A stretch of DNA of 64,000 bases from CAVXEF01 sp963827315 (GCA_963827315.1 CAWHAL010000001.1:248001-312000), one strand, 5' to 3'; shown: positions 1 through 9,085, numbered from the stretch's first letter. The notes: generated by a model from the letters alone, not told the origin. Made by a program: numbers and translations.

Positions 1-455
1 CTTCGGCGGAGATTTACGTCGTCGCCGAGGGGGATAACCTCGGCACCATCGCCCAAAAGGTTTACGGCCACAGTGAAAAAAGTAACATTGCCCGCCTATT
101 CCAAGCCAATCGCGGCGTTCTGAAATCACCTGACGAAATATATGTCGGCCAAAAGCTCGTTATACCGCTCTTAGTTGAGTCACATTCGGGCAAAAACAAA
201 CTCGAAAAACTTTCCCGTCCTACCCTTCTTGAAGAGGTCAAATCCATCGGTCAAAAAGGTGCTTCGGCCGATTCGAGCCGGGTTGAAGAAAACAGAAGCC
301 ACATTGTGCAGCAGGGTGATAGCCTATGGCAAATCGCAGCCGAGCAGCTCGGCGACGGCAGCCGCTACCAGGAAATAGTCGAATTAAACGCCGATATTTT
401 AGAAAATGAAGACAGCCTGGCGGTGGGAATGTGTCTGAAATTGCCTAAGCGCTAA
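1..455 (+). CDS. LysM-domain protein, 3' part only
   Basis: The reading frame is open from the first bases (codons begin at base 3) and stops at TAA 453-455; the start lies outside the window. Two LysM-type repeats are readable: one beginning YVVAEGDNLGTIAQKVYG and ending VGQKLVIP, and a second beginning HIVQQGDSLWQIAAEQLG and ending VGMCLKLPK. LysM modules bind N-acetylglucosamine-containing glycans, usually peptidoglycan. The gene runs directly into an FtsL-like gene and ftsI, so a cell-envelope or division-site role is a reasonable inference. The full domain set and any signal peptide cannot be seen. Confidence 0.85.
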   Translation, partial: SAEIYVVAEGDNLGTIAQKVYGHSEKSNIARLFQANRGVLKSPDEIYVGQKLVIPLLVESHSGKNKLEKLSRPTLLEEVKSIGQKGASADSSRVEENRSHIVQQGDSLWQIAAEQLGDGSRYQEIVELNADILENEDSLAVGMCLKLPKR

Positions 456-461
456 ACAACT

Positions 462-483
462 GGTTCGACAAGCTCACCACGAG
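462..483 (+). repeat. Dispersed TTCGACAAGCTCACCA-type repeat, copy 1
   Basis: A 22-base unit fills the gap between the LysM gene stop and the ftsL-like start. Related copies lie at the 3' end of ftsI (2445-2490) and, on the minus strand, just before the uvrB start (54750-54764). The shared core is TTCG, A or G, CA, A or G, GCTCACCA. Confidence 0.6.
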
Positions 484-490
484 TCAAATC

Positions 491-706
491 ATGAAGGCAC
501 GATTTCGCTTCGTTTTTGTTGTGTTTTGGGTGACGGCCATTTTGATTTTGACTGTCCATCTGCGTAATGTTAACAATCGGATTTTTTACGAGCTTTGTGT
601 CCAAAGAGCCGAACAGACCCGACTGAAACAGCATCTCTGGCAGAAGCAGTTGGAGGTGGAAAGCCTGATAAATCCCGCTGCTGTCTCGCGACGTCTGGGC
701 CAATAA
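491..706 (+). CDS. ftsL: FtsL-like division protein
   Basis: A 71-aa bitopic protein: basic N-terminus (MKARFRF), one membrane segment at about residues 7-21, then a charged, coiled-coil-prone stretch (about 25-65). It sits immediately upstream of, and in the same frame as, ftsI; this position plus the topology is what identifies FtsL/FtsB-type proteins, whose sequences are poorly conserved. In known bacteria FtsL links FtsB and FtsQ and activates FtsWI septal synthesis. No strong Shine-Dalgarno is seen; the leader is a dispersed repeat. The assignment rests on context, not on a diagnostic motif. Confidence 0.6.
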   Translation: MKARFRFVFVVFWVTAILILTVHLRNVNNRIFYELCVQRAEQTRLKQHLWQKQLEVESLINPAAVSRRLGQ

Positions 707-742
707 AAACGAAATCTTCTGACCCAATTATTAGATGAAAAG

Positions 743-2500
743 TTGAGAAGCACCCGCATTATTATTGTCCTTTTTGCTCTTCTGATTGCGGCATTTTTGG
801 TGCTGATGGGGCGATGCTTTTACCTGCAGTATTTTGCCGGCGACCACTACTTTGAAGTCTGCACAAACCAGCAGCAAAGCCGCACAGCCCAAAAACCTCA
901 GCGAGGAGTGATTCTCGACTGCAGAGGCAGGGTTCTTGCTGCGAGCAATAAAATACAGACCATCTTTGCCGAGTCTCGAATCATAGATTACCCTATGCAG
1001 GTGTCGCGCAAACTCGGAGCTGTCCTCGGTATGCCCGCGAACAAAATCTGCAGAATTATCACGGAAGGCAACAATCCCGGCTTTGCTAAAATCAAGGTTG
1101 GTGCCAATCCCAGCCAGTGCAGCGCCGCTGAAAAAATCTACGGCATCGGCATTCAATCAGACTGGCAGCGATATTACCCGGCTGGAACTCTGACCTGTCA
1201 CGCTGTCGGCTTCACGAGCGCCGACAACAGGGGGCTGGGAGGCATCGAGCTACAATACGACAAGGAACTTGTCGGCTCTGCCGGCGAAAATATATTTTTT
1301 GCCGACGCCTTTCGCCGACCCATTCAATTGAGACAGCAAAAAAGCATACTGGAGGATGGACTTGGTGTTATTTCGACCCTCGACGCTACAATCCAGCAGT
1401 TCACACGGGCTGAACTGCTTAAACAATACGAAAGCTACGAGGCTGAGTCGGCTGTGGCAATAGTGGCCCAGCCGAAGACAGGTGCGATTTTGGCTATGGT
1501 GTCACTGCCTGATTTTGACCCCAACAACATCCACACAACCAACCCGAATAATTTTTGCAACCGGGCGATAAACAGCCAGTTTGAGCCGGGCAGCATCATA
1601 AAACCGATAATTGCCGCAATAGCACTCGATGCCGGTGTTGTTGGTCGGAACGAAGAAATATTCTGCGAAAACGGCAGCTACCACGGCAAAGGCTTCGGCA
1701 GCATCGGCGAATATGCAAATCACGCATACGGCAATCTGAGCGTGCGGGAGATTCTGGTCAAATCCAGCAACATCGGAATGGCTAAAATCGGACAAAAAGT
1801 CGGCAAAGACAGGTTGTGTGAGGGGCTGGAGCGCTTCGGGTTCGGCAGGAAAACCGGCATAGACCTTCCCGGCGAAGCCGAGGGTCTTTTACGACCGGCG
1901 GATAAATGGACAGGATACAGTGTAACAAGAATACCATTCGGGCAGGAAATTTCCACGACGGCTACCCAATTGCTCACGGCCTTCTGCATCCTCGCCAACG
2001 GTGGACATCCCGTCCGCCTATTTGTGGTGAGGGCAACGGTCGACAGCACAGGGCAGGTTACAAAGTTGAAGCAACCATCGCCCGGCGTTGGTTTTGTAGT
2101 TAAGCCGGAAGTCGCCAAATGGATTGTCGAAGACGCCCTCGTCGGCGTGGTTAATGAAGGCACCGGACGCAAAGCCAAACTGGAAAAATGGCAGCTGTTC
2201 GGCAAAACAGGAACCGCCAACATCGCAAAAAGCGATGGGCGGGGTTATTCGGAGGATGACTACATCGCCTCGTTTATAGCAGGGGCACCGGTCGAAGAGC
2301 CGAAGGTGGTGGTCCTGGTTTCGATTCAAAGGCCGAACAAACATCTCGGCAAAGGTTATACGGGTGGAGAAGTCGCAGCCCCCGTAGCCGCCAGAATAAT
2401 TGAAAAGACCCTGAACTACCTCGAACGATACGAATCCAATGGTGGGTTCGACACTTCGACAAAGCTCAGTGCAGGCAAGCTCACCACAGGTTCTCCGTGA
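743..2500 (+). CDS. ftsI: Class B penicillin-binding protein, FtsI/PBP3 type
   Basis: A septal peptidoglycan transpeptidase of 585 aa. One N-terminal membrane segment (about 6-24) is followed by the PBP dimerisation domain (RGVILDCRGRVLA at 54-66) and the transpeptidase domain with all three catalytic motifs: SIIK (S284, K287), SSN (341-343) and KTGT (488-491). The start is a TTG; no ATG is available in frame after the upstream stop at 704-706. FtsL-like then FtsI is the normal dcw order. The last about 18 residues are encoded by the dispersed TTCGACA...GCTCACCA repeat, so the natural C-terminus was probably shorter. Confidence 0.93.
   Translation: MRSTRIIIVLFALLIAAFLVLMGRCFYLQYFAGDHYFEVCTNQQQSRTAQKPQRGVILDCRGRVLAASNKIQTIFAESRIIDYPMQVSRKLGAVLGMPANKICRIITEGNNPGFAKIKVGANPSQCSAAEKIYGIGIQSDWQRYYPAGTLTCHAVGFTSADNRGLGGIELQYDKELVGSAGENIFFADAFRRPIQLRQQKSILEDGLGVISTLDATIQQFTRAELLKQYESYEAESAVAIVAQPKTGAILAMVSLPDFDPNNIHTTNPNNFCNRAINSQFEPGSIIKPIIAAIALDAGVVGRNEEIFCENGSYHGKGFGSIGEYANHAYGNLSVREILVKSSNIGMAKIGQKVGKDRLCEGLERFGFGRKTGIDLPGEAEGLLRPADKWTGYSVTRIPFGQEISTTATQLLTAFCILANGGHPVRLFVVRATVDSTGQVTKLKQPSPGVGFVVKPEVAKWIVEDALVGVVNEGTGRKAKLEKWQLFGKTGTANIAKSDGRGYSEDDYIASFIAGAPVEEPKVVVLVSIQRPNKHLGKGYTGGEVAAPVAARIIEKTLNYLERYESNGGFDTSTKLSAGKLTTGSP
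2445..2490 (+). repeat. TTCGACA/GCTCACCA repeat, expanded copy inside the ftsI 3' end
   Basis: An expanded version of the unit at 462-483: GGTTCGACA occurs, then a second ACTTCGACA, then CAAGCTCACCACAGG. It is read in frame as the ftsI C-terminal tail (STKLSAGKLTTGSP). Confidence 0.55.
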
Positions 2501-2511
2501 CAGCACTACTA

Positions 2512-2575
2512 AGTGCATAAGTCATAAGAGCATAAGAGCACAAGTTTTTTCCTGTGCACTTTATGTACTTTTCAC
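2512..2575. repeat. Degenerate word array with complementary arm
   Basis: The left arm repeats GCATAAG/AGCATAAGAG/AGCACAAG words. After the spacer TTTTTTCC the right arm (GTGCACTTTATGTACTTTTC) is approximately the reverse complement, so the segment can fold into a hairpin. It lies between converging ftsI and the 2576-3274 gene and may serve as a bidirectional terminator. Confidence 0.5.
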
Positions 2576-3274
2576 CTAAGAGTCCACATGAGGCTCATCA
2601 GATGGTACCGCGATGCCGAATTCAGCCAGTTCAGGGGTCTGTGCCGACAACTGCCGATATACGAGCACGCTCGCTATCAAAACCGTCGGATACGTTGCAA
2701 ATACGCCGACAATTAAGCAAAGCAAACCCAGTAGATTTATCAGGCGGCACAAAAGAAAAAAGCCGAATAGCTGCCATTTGACGCCCATCGTTGTTCGGCT
2801 GCTGGCCTTAAGCGCCTCGACGGGGCCAAGGCCTTTATCAATGACAAAGTAATAACACAAACTGAATTTTACAGCCCATACGATGCCCGGAACGATAAGC
2901 AGGATAACTCCAGCCAATATAATAAGGATGTAAAGGACTGTGGCCCCTAAAACGCGCCAGAAACAATCCCACACATCAAATAAAGTGGCAAATGGCGGTT
3001 TTCGCTCATCGCAAAAACTAAGGGCTATCTTGATGAGACCTATCTTTACAACAATGCCAACCAGAAATTCCAGAACCTGTAATAGAATTGCCAATGTGAC
3101 GTCGGATGCCTTAGGCAAATGCAGACTCTTCACCACGACGACTCTGGCAACGACGGGCAAATAGATGAATATCATAAAGACAAAACCCAAACCTACAAAA
3201 AACCAAAGATTGGCCTTCATCACCCCCCAGCCGAAGCTTAACACGTCGCTGAAATTAAAATATTTACGTGCCAT
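2576..3274 (-). CDS. Multi-spanning membrane protein of unknown function
   Basis: A 232-aa protein beginning MARKYFNFSDVLSFGW; this ATG is chosen because AAAGGA lies about 7 bases upstream, whereas the longer open frame has no ribosome site. At least four hydrophobic segments are visible (about 22-45, 60-80, 105-130, 170-210). The GxILLIVPGIVWAVKFSL stretch and overall pattern resemble the DUF975/YciC-type or GDPD-membrane-domain families of integral proteins with no known reaction. It follows the zinc-ribbon gene 3312-4052 on the same strand with a 37-base gap, so the two probably share a transcript. Confidence 0.8.
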   Translation of the reverse strand: MARKYFNFSDVLSFGWGVMKANLWFFVGLGFVFMIFIYLPVVARVVVVKSLHLPKASDVTLAILLQVLEFLVGIVVKIGLIKIALSFCDERKPPFATLFDVWDCFWRVLGATVLYILIILAGVILLIVPGIVWAVKFSLCYYFVIDKGLGPVEALKASSRTTMGVKWQLFGFFLLCRLINLLGLLCLIVGVFATYPTVLIASVLVYRQLSAQTPELAEFGIAVPSDEPHVDS

Positions 3275-3311
3275 AATTTTCCTTTCGTGGAATCTTGAAA
3301 TACGAGGGTTT

Positions 3312-4052
3312 CTATTCCGCAGTCCATTTGAGGTCGTTAAGGTCTTTAGTTTTGACGAACGCGATGTGCATATCATTAAACAGGACGTTGCAACCTTTAT
3401 TTCTGTGATTGTCGGTGCTCAAAATCTCAGGCCCGCCGGACTGGTTCCAGCCGGGATGGGTCTCAAAGAGAAGAACCGTATCAGGTGGAGAGTTTGGTTT
3501 GGCGTGTGGATTAATCGCATAGTGGCACCGCCCTTGTCCCGCAGATGGACAAATCAGTAACTTCTTGTTGTTATAGCATGGTTCAAGCAATTCGCACCAT
3601 TTATCTGCTGGGGGATACTTGCCATCATTAACAGCGGCATACATGTGCATCGCAAGGCCAAGTTGTCTCAGATTAGCGGCGCACACCGTCCGTTGCGCCA
3701 TTGCTCTTGTGCTGGCAATCGCGGGCATCAGAATTGCCAACATCAGCGCAAACGGGATTACAGCGGCTGGTGGGACAGCTATACCAGCGATGGCAAGGCC
3801 TCTGCCTTTTAGCTTACCTGCACTTTTTTCGATTTTGAAGATGCTGACAAGCCCCAGAATAAAAGCCGGTATCGCAGTGATAAAGAAAGTGAAAAAGCTC
3901 AGTATGGCAAGTACCAGAGATGCAACAGCCAATCTACTTGTTCTGGCATCCGGCGCAGGGCCGATTGTGGAAACACCTGTCAGCACCCAACTGCACGAAC
4001 TGCACAATTGGGCTCCATCAGGATTTTCTACTCCGCATTTTGGACAGTACAT
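3312..4052 (-). CDS. Zinc-ribbon, DUF4190-like and H-X9-DG-type pilin-like protein
   Basis: A 246-aa three-part protein. Residues 3-20 form a zinc ribbon (CPKCG and CSSC). About 38-75 is a DUF4190-like pair of membrane helices with a LVLAILSFFTFFI core. After a third hydrophobic segment (about 93-113, IPFALMLAILMPAI) the remainder (CAANLRQLGLAMHMYA, then GKYPP, then CNVLFNDMHIAFV near the end) resembles the globular part of planctomycete DUF1559/H-X9-DG prepilin-like proteins, here without the usual prepilin N-terminus. GGAAAGG precedes the ATG. The function is unknown; it looks like a pilin globular domain re-anchored by another membrane module. Confidence 0.8.
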   Translation of the reverse strand: MYCPKCGVENPDGAQLCSSCSWVLTGVSTIGPAPDARTSRLAVASLVLAILSFFTFFITAIPAFILGLVSIFKIEKSAGKLKGRGLAIAGIAVPPAAVIPFALMLAILMPAIASTRAMAQRTVCAANLRQLGLAMHMYAAVNDGKYPPADKWCELLEPCYNNKKLLICPSAGQGRCHYAINPHAKPNSPPDTVLLFETHPGWNQSGGPEILSTDNHRNKGCNVLFNDMHIAFVKTKDLNDLKWTAE

Positions 4053-4167
4053 CGCCTTTCCCTTTCAAATTGATTGTAGGATTTATGCGGTACTGGTGCT
4101 AAATACCATTATTGTCCATCAGATACCAGAATATTTTTGCTTCTTTGTATCTTTTTATAGGTAAGGT

Positions 4168-6330
4168 CTATTGGGTTTTGGGGCTGGGACTTCCGATGTA
4201 TCCTGCTTCGATGCAGAACTGGATGATGTCACGCGCTAAAGGCGCGACATCTCTGGGGCCTGACTGGCCGCCTTCAACAACCACTGCAATAGCAATACTG
4301 CGGCCCTGGGTACTTTCGGCAAAGCCTGCGAACCAGGCGCTGTCGGGCTTCTCCGTCGAGCCGGTTTTGCCATAAACCTTCACACCCTCCCGGCCAAAGT
4401 CGGCGTAGGCAAACGGACTGTAAGCTGTTCCGCCCGGCTCATTGACCACAGCACTCATACCATCACGGACAACTTCTAAAGTGAGGGGCGAGATACCGAG
4501 GATAAAGCCCTCGGCATTTCGAATTTTAAATTCGGGGTCTGAGATTTCCTTAAACAACTTCGGCTGCTCAAAGATTCCACCCCTTGCGATTGCGGCAAAG
4601 GCGTTAGCGACCTGTAAGGCTGTAACGCGCAAATTTCCCTGTCCCATCCCGAAATACCTCTTTTCGCCGGGGATAAGAGACGGAAGCTGTTCAAAACTTG
4701 AAATTGTGCCGTTTGGAACGTCCGTTGAGATTTGTCCCTGCTCCTGCCTAAAATCTCGCGACTCGTGAGCCGTAACTGGTGTCTCGTTTGAGTCATTTGA
4801 ATCAAATGGCGAAAGCTGGATGTGGTGGCCGTAGCCGAACTTGAACAGCCATTGTTGCAAAACCCTCGGGTCAATCCTGTCAGCAAGGCGGGAAAAGTAA
4901 ATATTACAACTACCCTTGATAGCGTTGCGTGCATTGTTCTGCCACTCGTAGTCGTGACATCTGCCGGGGTATCTATTATACAACCAGCAACTTGGCCAGC
5001 CCAGCGGCGCTTTTTGAGGGGGACAACTGATAATCTCATCAGGGGTGATTTTGCCGTCTTCGAGACCTGCGATAAGAATTACAGGTTTTATGACAGAGCC
5101 GGGCGGATATTGCTTATTCAGCGCCCGGTTTATCAAAGGTGTATTGGGGTCACTGCTGATACTTCTGTAGTTATATCGCGCATTACTCAAATCGAAAGTC
5201 GGCGTTGAAACCAGCGCCAGAATATCGCCTTTTTCGACATCAATAACAACAGCCGCCGTCGGCATTTTGCAGTTGGGATTGAGACTGCAGTCAAGAAGGT
5301 AACTTTCTATTTTCTTCTGCAGTTCGATATCGAGTGTCAGCGTAACATCTCTGCCGAGCTGAGTCTCGGTCCTACTTATGAGACTACGGTCGAGGTCGTA
5401 AATTTCCTCGCCACGTCGGCCCCTAAGAACGGTTTCACACACGTATTCTGCGCCGTCCTCGCGTCCGCACACCTCATTATCCAAATATCTCGCCAATCTG
5501 TCGTCAGCGAAGAGCTTTTTATCTTCTTCCTGCGAGGCCAGCCCGACCCAGCCGATTGTCTGAGCAGCAGCACTGCCGTAAGGATAGACCCTCTTTGCCT
5601 CGGGAAGAATCTGAACGCCGTCGGTGTGCATAAATTCAAACTGCGCGGTAAAGATATCATCATCGGTTTTCAGCTCCAGCAGTGGTTCGGCAGCGTCCAT
5701 CTCCGCAATGTCATCAACCCTGCCGATAAGTAAAAGACGCTTTTCCTCGCTCGGGAATCTGGTTTCGAAATCCGCAATAACCTCCGAAAGAGGAATACTA
5801 CTCATTCTGCCTGCATATTTTTGTATTAGATTCGGGTCAGGGTCGTTTCTTCTCCAGGCGGCAAATGTCCGCAGATTCCAGATTTCGTCATTTATGCTCT
5901 TGATTTTTTCTTCGATGTCCGACCGCCCAAGACCGAAATATGTACATTTATCGATAACCTGCTGGATGTTCTCCAGACCGGTTTTTATTGCCTGGCTGGC
6001 TTTGGCTTCGGCAGCAGCCGCGTCGGGCTTTTGCGCCGCTTGGAGCAACTCGGCTCTTTGGACACGCGGGTCAGCAAAACAGGTGAGTCGGTAGTTTATG
6101 TGTAGTTGGAATCGCAGCTCATCAAACGCCAGGAGCCTGCCTTTACAATCGAATATCCTGCCTCTGACGGTTTTTAACTGTCGCGACAGACCGCTGCTCA
6201 GTTTCAATTGTGCGATTTCGTCCCGAACGGACGAGCTGGGCAGCAGCTGCATCTGCACCAGCCGGAGCAAAAGAATCAGTAGGAACAGGACACTTGCGCC
6301 GACAAAGATTTTAATTCGCCTGTTATACAT
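4168..6330 (-). CDS. mrdA: Class B penicillin-binding protein, PBP2/MrdA type
   Basis: The elongation-specific peptidoglycan transpeptidase, 720 aa (longer than the about 630 of E. coli PBP2). It has a membrane anchor at about 7-25, a pedestal/dimerisation domain starting at RGRIFDCKGRLLAFDE (56-71), and a transpeptidase domain with SVIK (S412, K415), SCN (474-476) and KTGS (655-658). About 130 residues after position 90 are an enlarged helical insertion in the pedestal. It is the last gene of mreB-mreC-mreD-mrdA; rodA is not next to it, which is unusual, since PBP2 needs RodA as the glycan polymerase. Confidence 0.93.
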   Translation of the reverse strand: MYNRRIKIFVGASVLFLLILLLRLVQMQLLPSSSVRDEIAQLKLSSGLSRQLKTVRGRIFDCKGRLLAFDELRFQLHINYRLTCFADPRVQRAELLQAAQKPDAAAAEAKASQAIKTGLENIQQVIDKCTYFGLGRSDIEEKIKSINDEIWNLRTFAAWRRNDPDPNLIQKYAGRMSSIPLSEVIADFETRFPSEEKRLLLIGRVDDIAEMDAAEPLLELKTDDDIFTAQFEFMHTDGVQILPEAKRVYPYGSAAAQTIGWVGLASQEEDKKLFADDRLARYLDNEVCGREDGAEYVCETVLRGRRGEEIYDLDRSLISRTETQLGRDVTLTLDIELQKKIESYLLDCSLNPNCKMPTAAVVIDVEKGDILALVSTPTFDLSNARYNYRSISSDPNTPLINRALNKQYPPGSVIKPVILIAGLEDGKITPDEIISCPPQKAPLGWPSCWLYNRYPGRCHDYEWQNNARNAIKGSCNIYFSRLADRIDPRVLQQWLFKFGYGHHIQLSPFDSNDSNETPVTAHESRDFRQEQGQISTDVPNGTISSFEQLPSLIPGEKRYFGMGQGNLRVTALQVANAFAAIARGGIFEQPKLFKEISDPEFKIRNAEGFILGISPLTLEVVRDGMSAVVNEPGGTAYSPFAYADFGREGVKVYGKTGSTEKPDSAWFAGFAESTQGRSIAIAVVVEGGQSGPRDVAPLARDIIQFCIEAGYIGSPSPKTQ

Positions 6331-6388
6331 CGTATCTTCTTGCCCCGCATCCTATCGAGGCAGTTCGACAATCCACAAGGATGCGGAT

Positions 6389-6877
6389 TTAGTGGTGGCT
6401 GAAACGATGTGTATTTATATGCATCCACCAAGCTGAGGGCAAGAACAAAAAAGGTCCCACTATCGCCGAGTACAACGATGTCCAAAAAAGAACCGCCCCG
6501 CCGGTGCTGTCTGCCACCGCAGCACCTTTCAGAAATGTTAGAAGATGCGCCAAAGTCCCGGCCAAAAGAGATGTAACGAATATCACGGCGGACTGATAAG
6601 GCATTTTCCGGATGGCAACAGCACGGTGCAAATATGCAAGCAAAGTGCCGAACAAACCGAAGCTGACTGTATAAGGGCCCATCGCACAGCCACTGATGTC
6701 AGCTACAAAACCTATTACGAAAGAGGTTATAATCGCTTCAGTGGTCCTGCAATAAATCGCAAAAAACACAAGAAGGACCAGCAACAGGTCAGGCTTGACA
6801 TTCAAACCCGCCAATACGCTGGTCTGCAAAATAGCAGCAACCAGAACAAAACCACAAAAGCGGAGCCACCACTGCAT
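6389..6877 (-). CDS. mreD: Rod shape-determining protein MreD
   Basis: A 162-aa integral membrane protein with about five hydrophobic segments and the typical MreD core (LNVKPDLLLVLLVFFAI near 25-41, then IGFVADISGCAMGPY). It lies between mreC and mrdA in the standard order. MreD is part of the elongasome and tunes the action of MreC on PBP2-RodA. Spacing is 53 bases to mreC and 58 to mrdA, consistent with one transcript. Confidence 0.88.
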   Translation of the reverse strand: MQWWLRFCGFVLVAAILQTSVLAGLNVKPDLLLVLLVFFAIYCRTTEAIITSFVIGFVADISGCAMGPYTVSFGLFGTLLAYLHRAVAIRKMPYQSAVIFVTSLLAGTLAHLLTFLKGAAVADSTGGAVLFWTSLYSAIVGPFLFLPSAWWMHINTHRFSHH

Positions 6878-6930
6878 CTAAATATCTTCCCCAGACACCC
6901 ACTTTGCTGCACAAAACAGCCGGCCTTCTA

Positions 6931-7722
6931 CTATTGCGGGTTCATTATGACCACAGCCACGTTCTCCAGAGCCTGCGTGTTACACGAAGGTTCGACCGTT
7001 ATATCCCACAGGAGGGGATGCTCTTTGTCGGTTTTGCAGTCGGTTACTTTCCCTATAATCAGTGCTCCATCGAGCAACCCGGGGGTTTTGTAAGCGAAGA
7101 CCCTGTCACCTATTTTTACTATGTGCTCCTTGGAAAGCAACCGTATCTTCGCTGAATTATTGCCTGCGCCCTGCATAACCCTTTTTACATCCGATTCAGC
7201 CAACTTAATTTCAACTTTTGAAGCCGGGTCAGTAACCAGCCTGACCTTCGCCGTTCGAGAACCGGCCTCGGATACGTTCCCGATGACATTGTTAAGCCCG
7301 AGAACATATTGCCCCCTGACTACACCATCATCCCGCCCACGGTTAATAATAAGTTCGCCTTTGGAGTCGTTAATCGTGGCTGTAATCACATCAGCAACCA
7401 CCAGTTTTGCGCCTTCAAATGCACGCCTGTCGCGTAATCCCGACAGTTTCTCAACCTTTTGACGTTCCTGCCAGAGTTCCTCTTCGAGGTTGGTGATGTA
7501 GTTTTGATACTGCTGTTCTGTCAACCTGTCTGTAAGCGGCTGCTGTCTGTGTGCCGCCAGCGAAACGCTTCTGCCGAAGCCCAAAGGCCAGCGAAAAATA
7601 CGAGCAAAACCGAACTGAAACCTATTTGTCAGACTGTGAGGGGTGAACAGTAAAATGAGTCCGCCCAACATAAACCAAGTAAACAACATCCGTCGGGAGA
7701 CTTTAAATTGCTTCCTTGCCAT
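6931..7722 (-). CDS. mreC: Rod shape-determining protein MreC
   Basis: A 263-aa bitopic protein: basic N-terminus, one membrane helix (about 12-28), a coiled coil (about 66-95, QNYITNLEEELWQERQKVEK) and two beta-barrel domains (VVADVITATINDSKGELIINRG, later GDRVFAYKTPG). This is the normal MreC plan. It acts in the periplasm, binding PBP2. It is followed by mreD and preceded by mreB with 46 bases between them. Confidence 0.93.
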   Translation of the reverse strand: MARKQFKVSRRMLFTWFMLGGLILLFTPHSLTNRFQFGFARIFRWPLGFGRSVSLAAHRQQPLTDRLTEQQYQNYITNLEEELWQERQKVEKLSGLRDRRAFEGAKLVVADVITATINDSKGELIINRGRDDGVVRGQYVLGLNNVIGNVSEAGSRTAKVRLVTDPASKVEIKLAESDVKRVMQGAGNNSAKIRLLSKEHIVKIGDRVFAYKTPGLLDGALIIGKVTDCKTDKEHPLLWDITVEPSCNTQALENVAVVIMNPQ

Positions 7723-7768
7723 GATTCGCGTGTTGTCGCCTACACGTCACACATAAAAAAAAGGCTTA

Positions 7769-8821
7769 CTACCATCCGTAATCGCTATGGTCCATTGTGT
7801 CCTTCCAAAGCTCCAGATTCTGCAGATAGACACTGGTACCGCGAGCGACGGCGCTGAGGGGGTCCTCGACCCTTTCGACCTTTAATCCTGTGGCGTTGGC
7901 CAAGACCGTATCCATCCCGCGCAGCAGCGCTCCCCCGCCGCAGATGTGGATACCGTTGTCAATCAAATCGGCAGCAAGCTCAGGCTCAGCCTTTTCGAGT
8001 GTCCGCGTAACCGCATCTATAATCGCAGCTATCGGTTCACGCAGGGCCTCACGGATTTCCTCGCTTGTTATGACGATTTTCCTCGGCAGCCCTGATATAG
8101 TGTCCCTGCCTGCCACCTCCACTGTCAGCTCCTCTTCCAAGGGGGCAGCAGAGCCGATTTGTATCTTGACCTTTTCTGCTCTTGGTTCGCCGATAAGCAG
8201 ATTGTACGTTTTTTTGAGGTGATTGATGATTGCTTCATCCATATCGTCACCGGCAACACGTATCGATTCACACGTGGCAATATCGGCAAGACTCATTATG
8301 GCCACTTCCGTGGTGCCGCCGCCAATATCGACAATCATTGAGGCGGTAGGTTCGGTTATCGGCAGCCCCGCACCGATACCGGCTGCCATTGGCTCATCAA
8401 CGAGATAGACCTTGCGAGCCCCTGCCCGCTCGGCGCTGTCGATGACAGCCCTGCGTTCGACGGCGGTTATCCCGCTCGGAACGGCAATTACCACTCGAGG
8501 CCGTACCAAACCGCCTCTGCCGTGAACCTTCCTGATAAAATAACTGAGCATCGCCTCGGTAATCTCGAAGTCGCTGATAACGCCGTCCTTAAGGGGCCTT
8601 ATCACGGTGATTGAGCCGGGCGTTTTGCCAAGCATTTCCTTCGCGACCAGCCCCACAGCCTCACCATTATTGAGCACAATATTGGTCCCTTTGCGGACGG
8701 CTACTACGGAGGGTTCATTGAGGACGATGCCTTTGTCCCGGACACAGACCAGCGTCGTACAGGTACCAAGGTCGATACCCATATCCATACTAAACCAGCC
8801 TAAAATCGTGTCCAGCAGCAT
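7769..8821 (-). CDS. mreB: Rod shape-determining actin homologue MreB
   Basis: A 350-aa actin-fold ATPase that organises lateral wall growth on the inner membrane face. Visible motifs are phosphate-1 DLGTCTT (17-23), VIAVPSGIT (111-119), EPMAA (143-147), phosphate-2 DIGGGTTEVA (165-174) and ICGGGALLRG in the adenosine region. The ATG is preceded by GGGAGG six bases upstream. A promoter with a perfect -35 lies at 8886-8914. It heads mreB-mreC-mreD-mrdA. Confidence 0.97.
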   Translation of the reverse strand: MLLDTILGWFSMDMGIDLGTCTTLVCVRDKGIVLNEPSVVAVRKGTNIVLNNGEAVGLVAKEMLGKTPGSITVIRPLKDGVISDFEITEAMLSYFIRKVHGRGGLVRPRVVIAVPSGITAVERRAVIDSAERAGARKVYLVDEPMAAGIGAGLPITEPTASMIVDIGGGTTEVAIMSLADIATCESIRVAGDDMDEAIINHLKKTYNLLIGEPRAEKVKIQIGSAAPLEEELTVEVAGRDTISGLPRKIVITSEEIREALREPIAAIIDAVTRTLEKAEPELAADLIDNGIHICGGGALLRGMDTVLANATGLKVERVEDPLSAVARGTSVYLQNLELWKDTMDHSDYGW

Positions 8822-8885
8822 CTTCGACCTCCCTTTCGATTATCAACTCCTGTAAGGGATACTGCGTACGACCAACCTTTATACA

Positions 8886-8914
8886 GCTATACAACCAAAA
8901 ATCGGAATTGTCAA
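8886..8914 (-). promoter_or_regulatory. Sigma-70-type promoter of the mre operon
   Basis: On the minus strand TTGACA (8909-8914), a 17-base spacer, and TATAGC (8886-8891). It lies about 65 bases before the mreB ATG and just past the stop of the 8927-9085 gene. Confidence 0.7.
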
Positions 8915-8926
8915 TGGTGAATTTAG

Positions 8927-9085
8927 CTATGGGATTTTGAAGATTGTACTGTACTGAGAATAGCATATATAGGCAACGAACGCGGCTGAAGTCACCACAG
9001 CACCGAACGCCAAGGCAAGAATGACGGTATAAAGATTACTGGGTGCCGTCGCCTTTCCACCAAAACCCTGCCCATCAGGACTCAT
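8927..9085 (-). CDS. Small membrane protein, 52 aa
   Basis: Found by direct reading. ATG at 9085 runs to TAG at 8927: N-terminus MSPDGQGFGGKATAPSNLYT (polar, Gly-rich), then one hydrophobic segment (about 18-42, ending YICYSQYS). GGAG lies seven bases before the ATG, a good ribosome site. It sits between the coiled-coil gene and mreB on the same strand, with the mreB promoter just after its stop. I recognise no family; position suggests an envelope or shape-related accessory protein, which is inference only. Confidence 0.65.
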   Translation of the reverse strand: MSPDGQGFGGKATAPSNLYTVILALAFGAVVTSAAFVAYICYSQYSTIFKIP

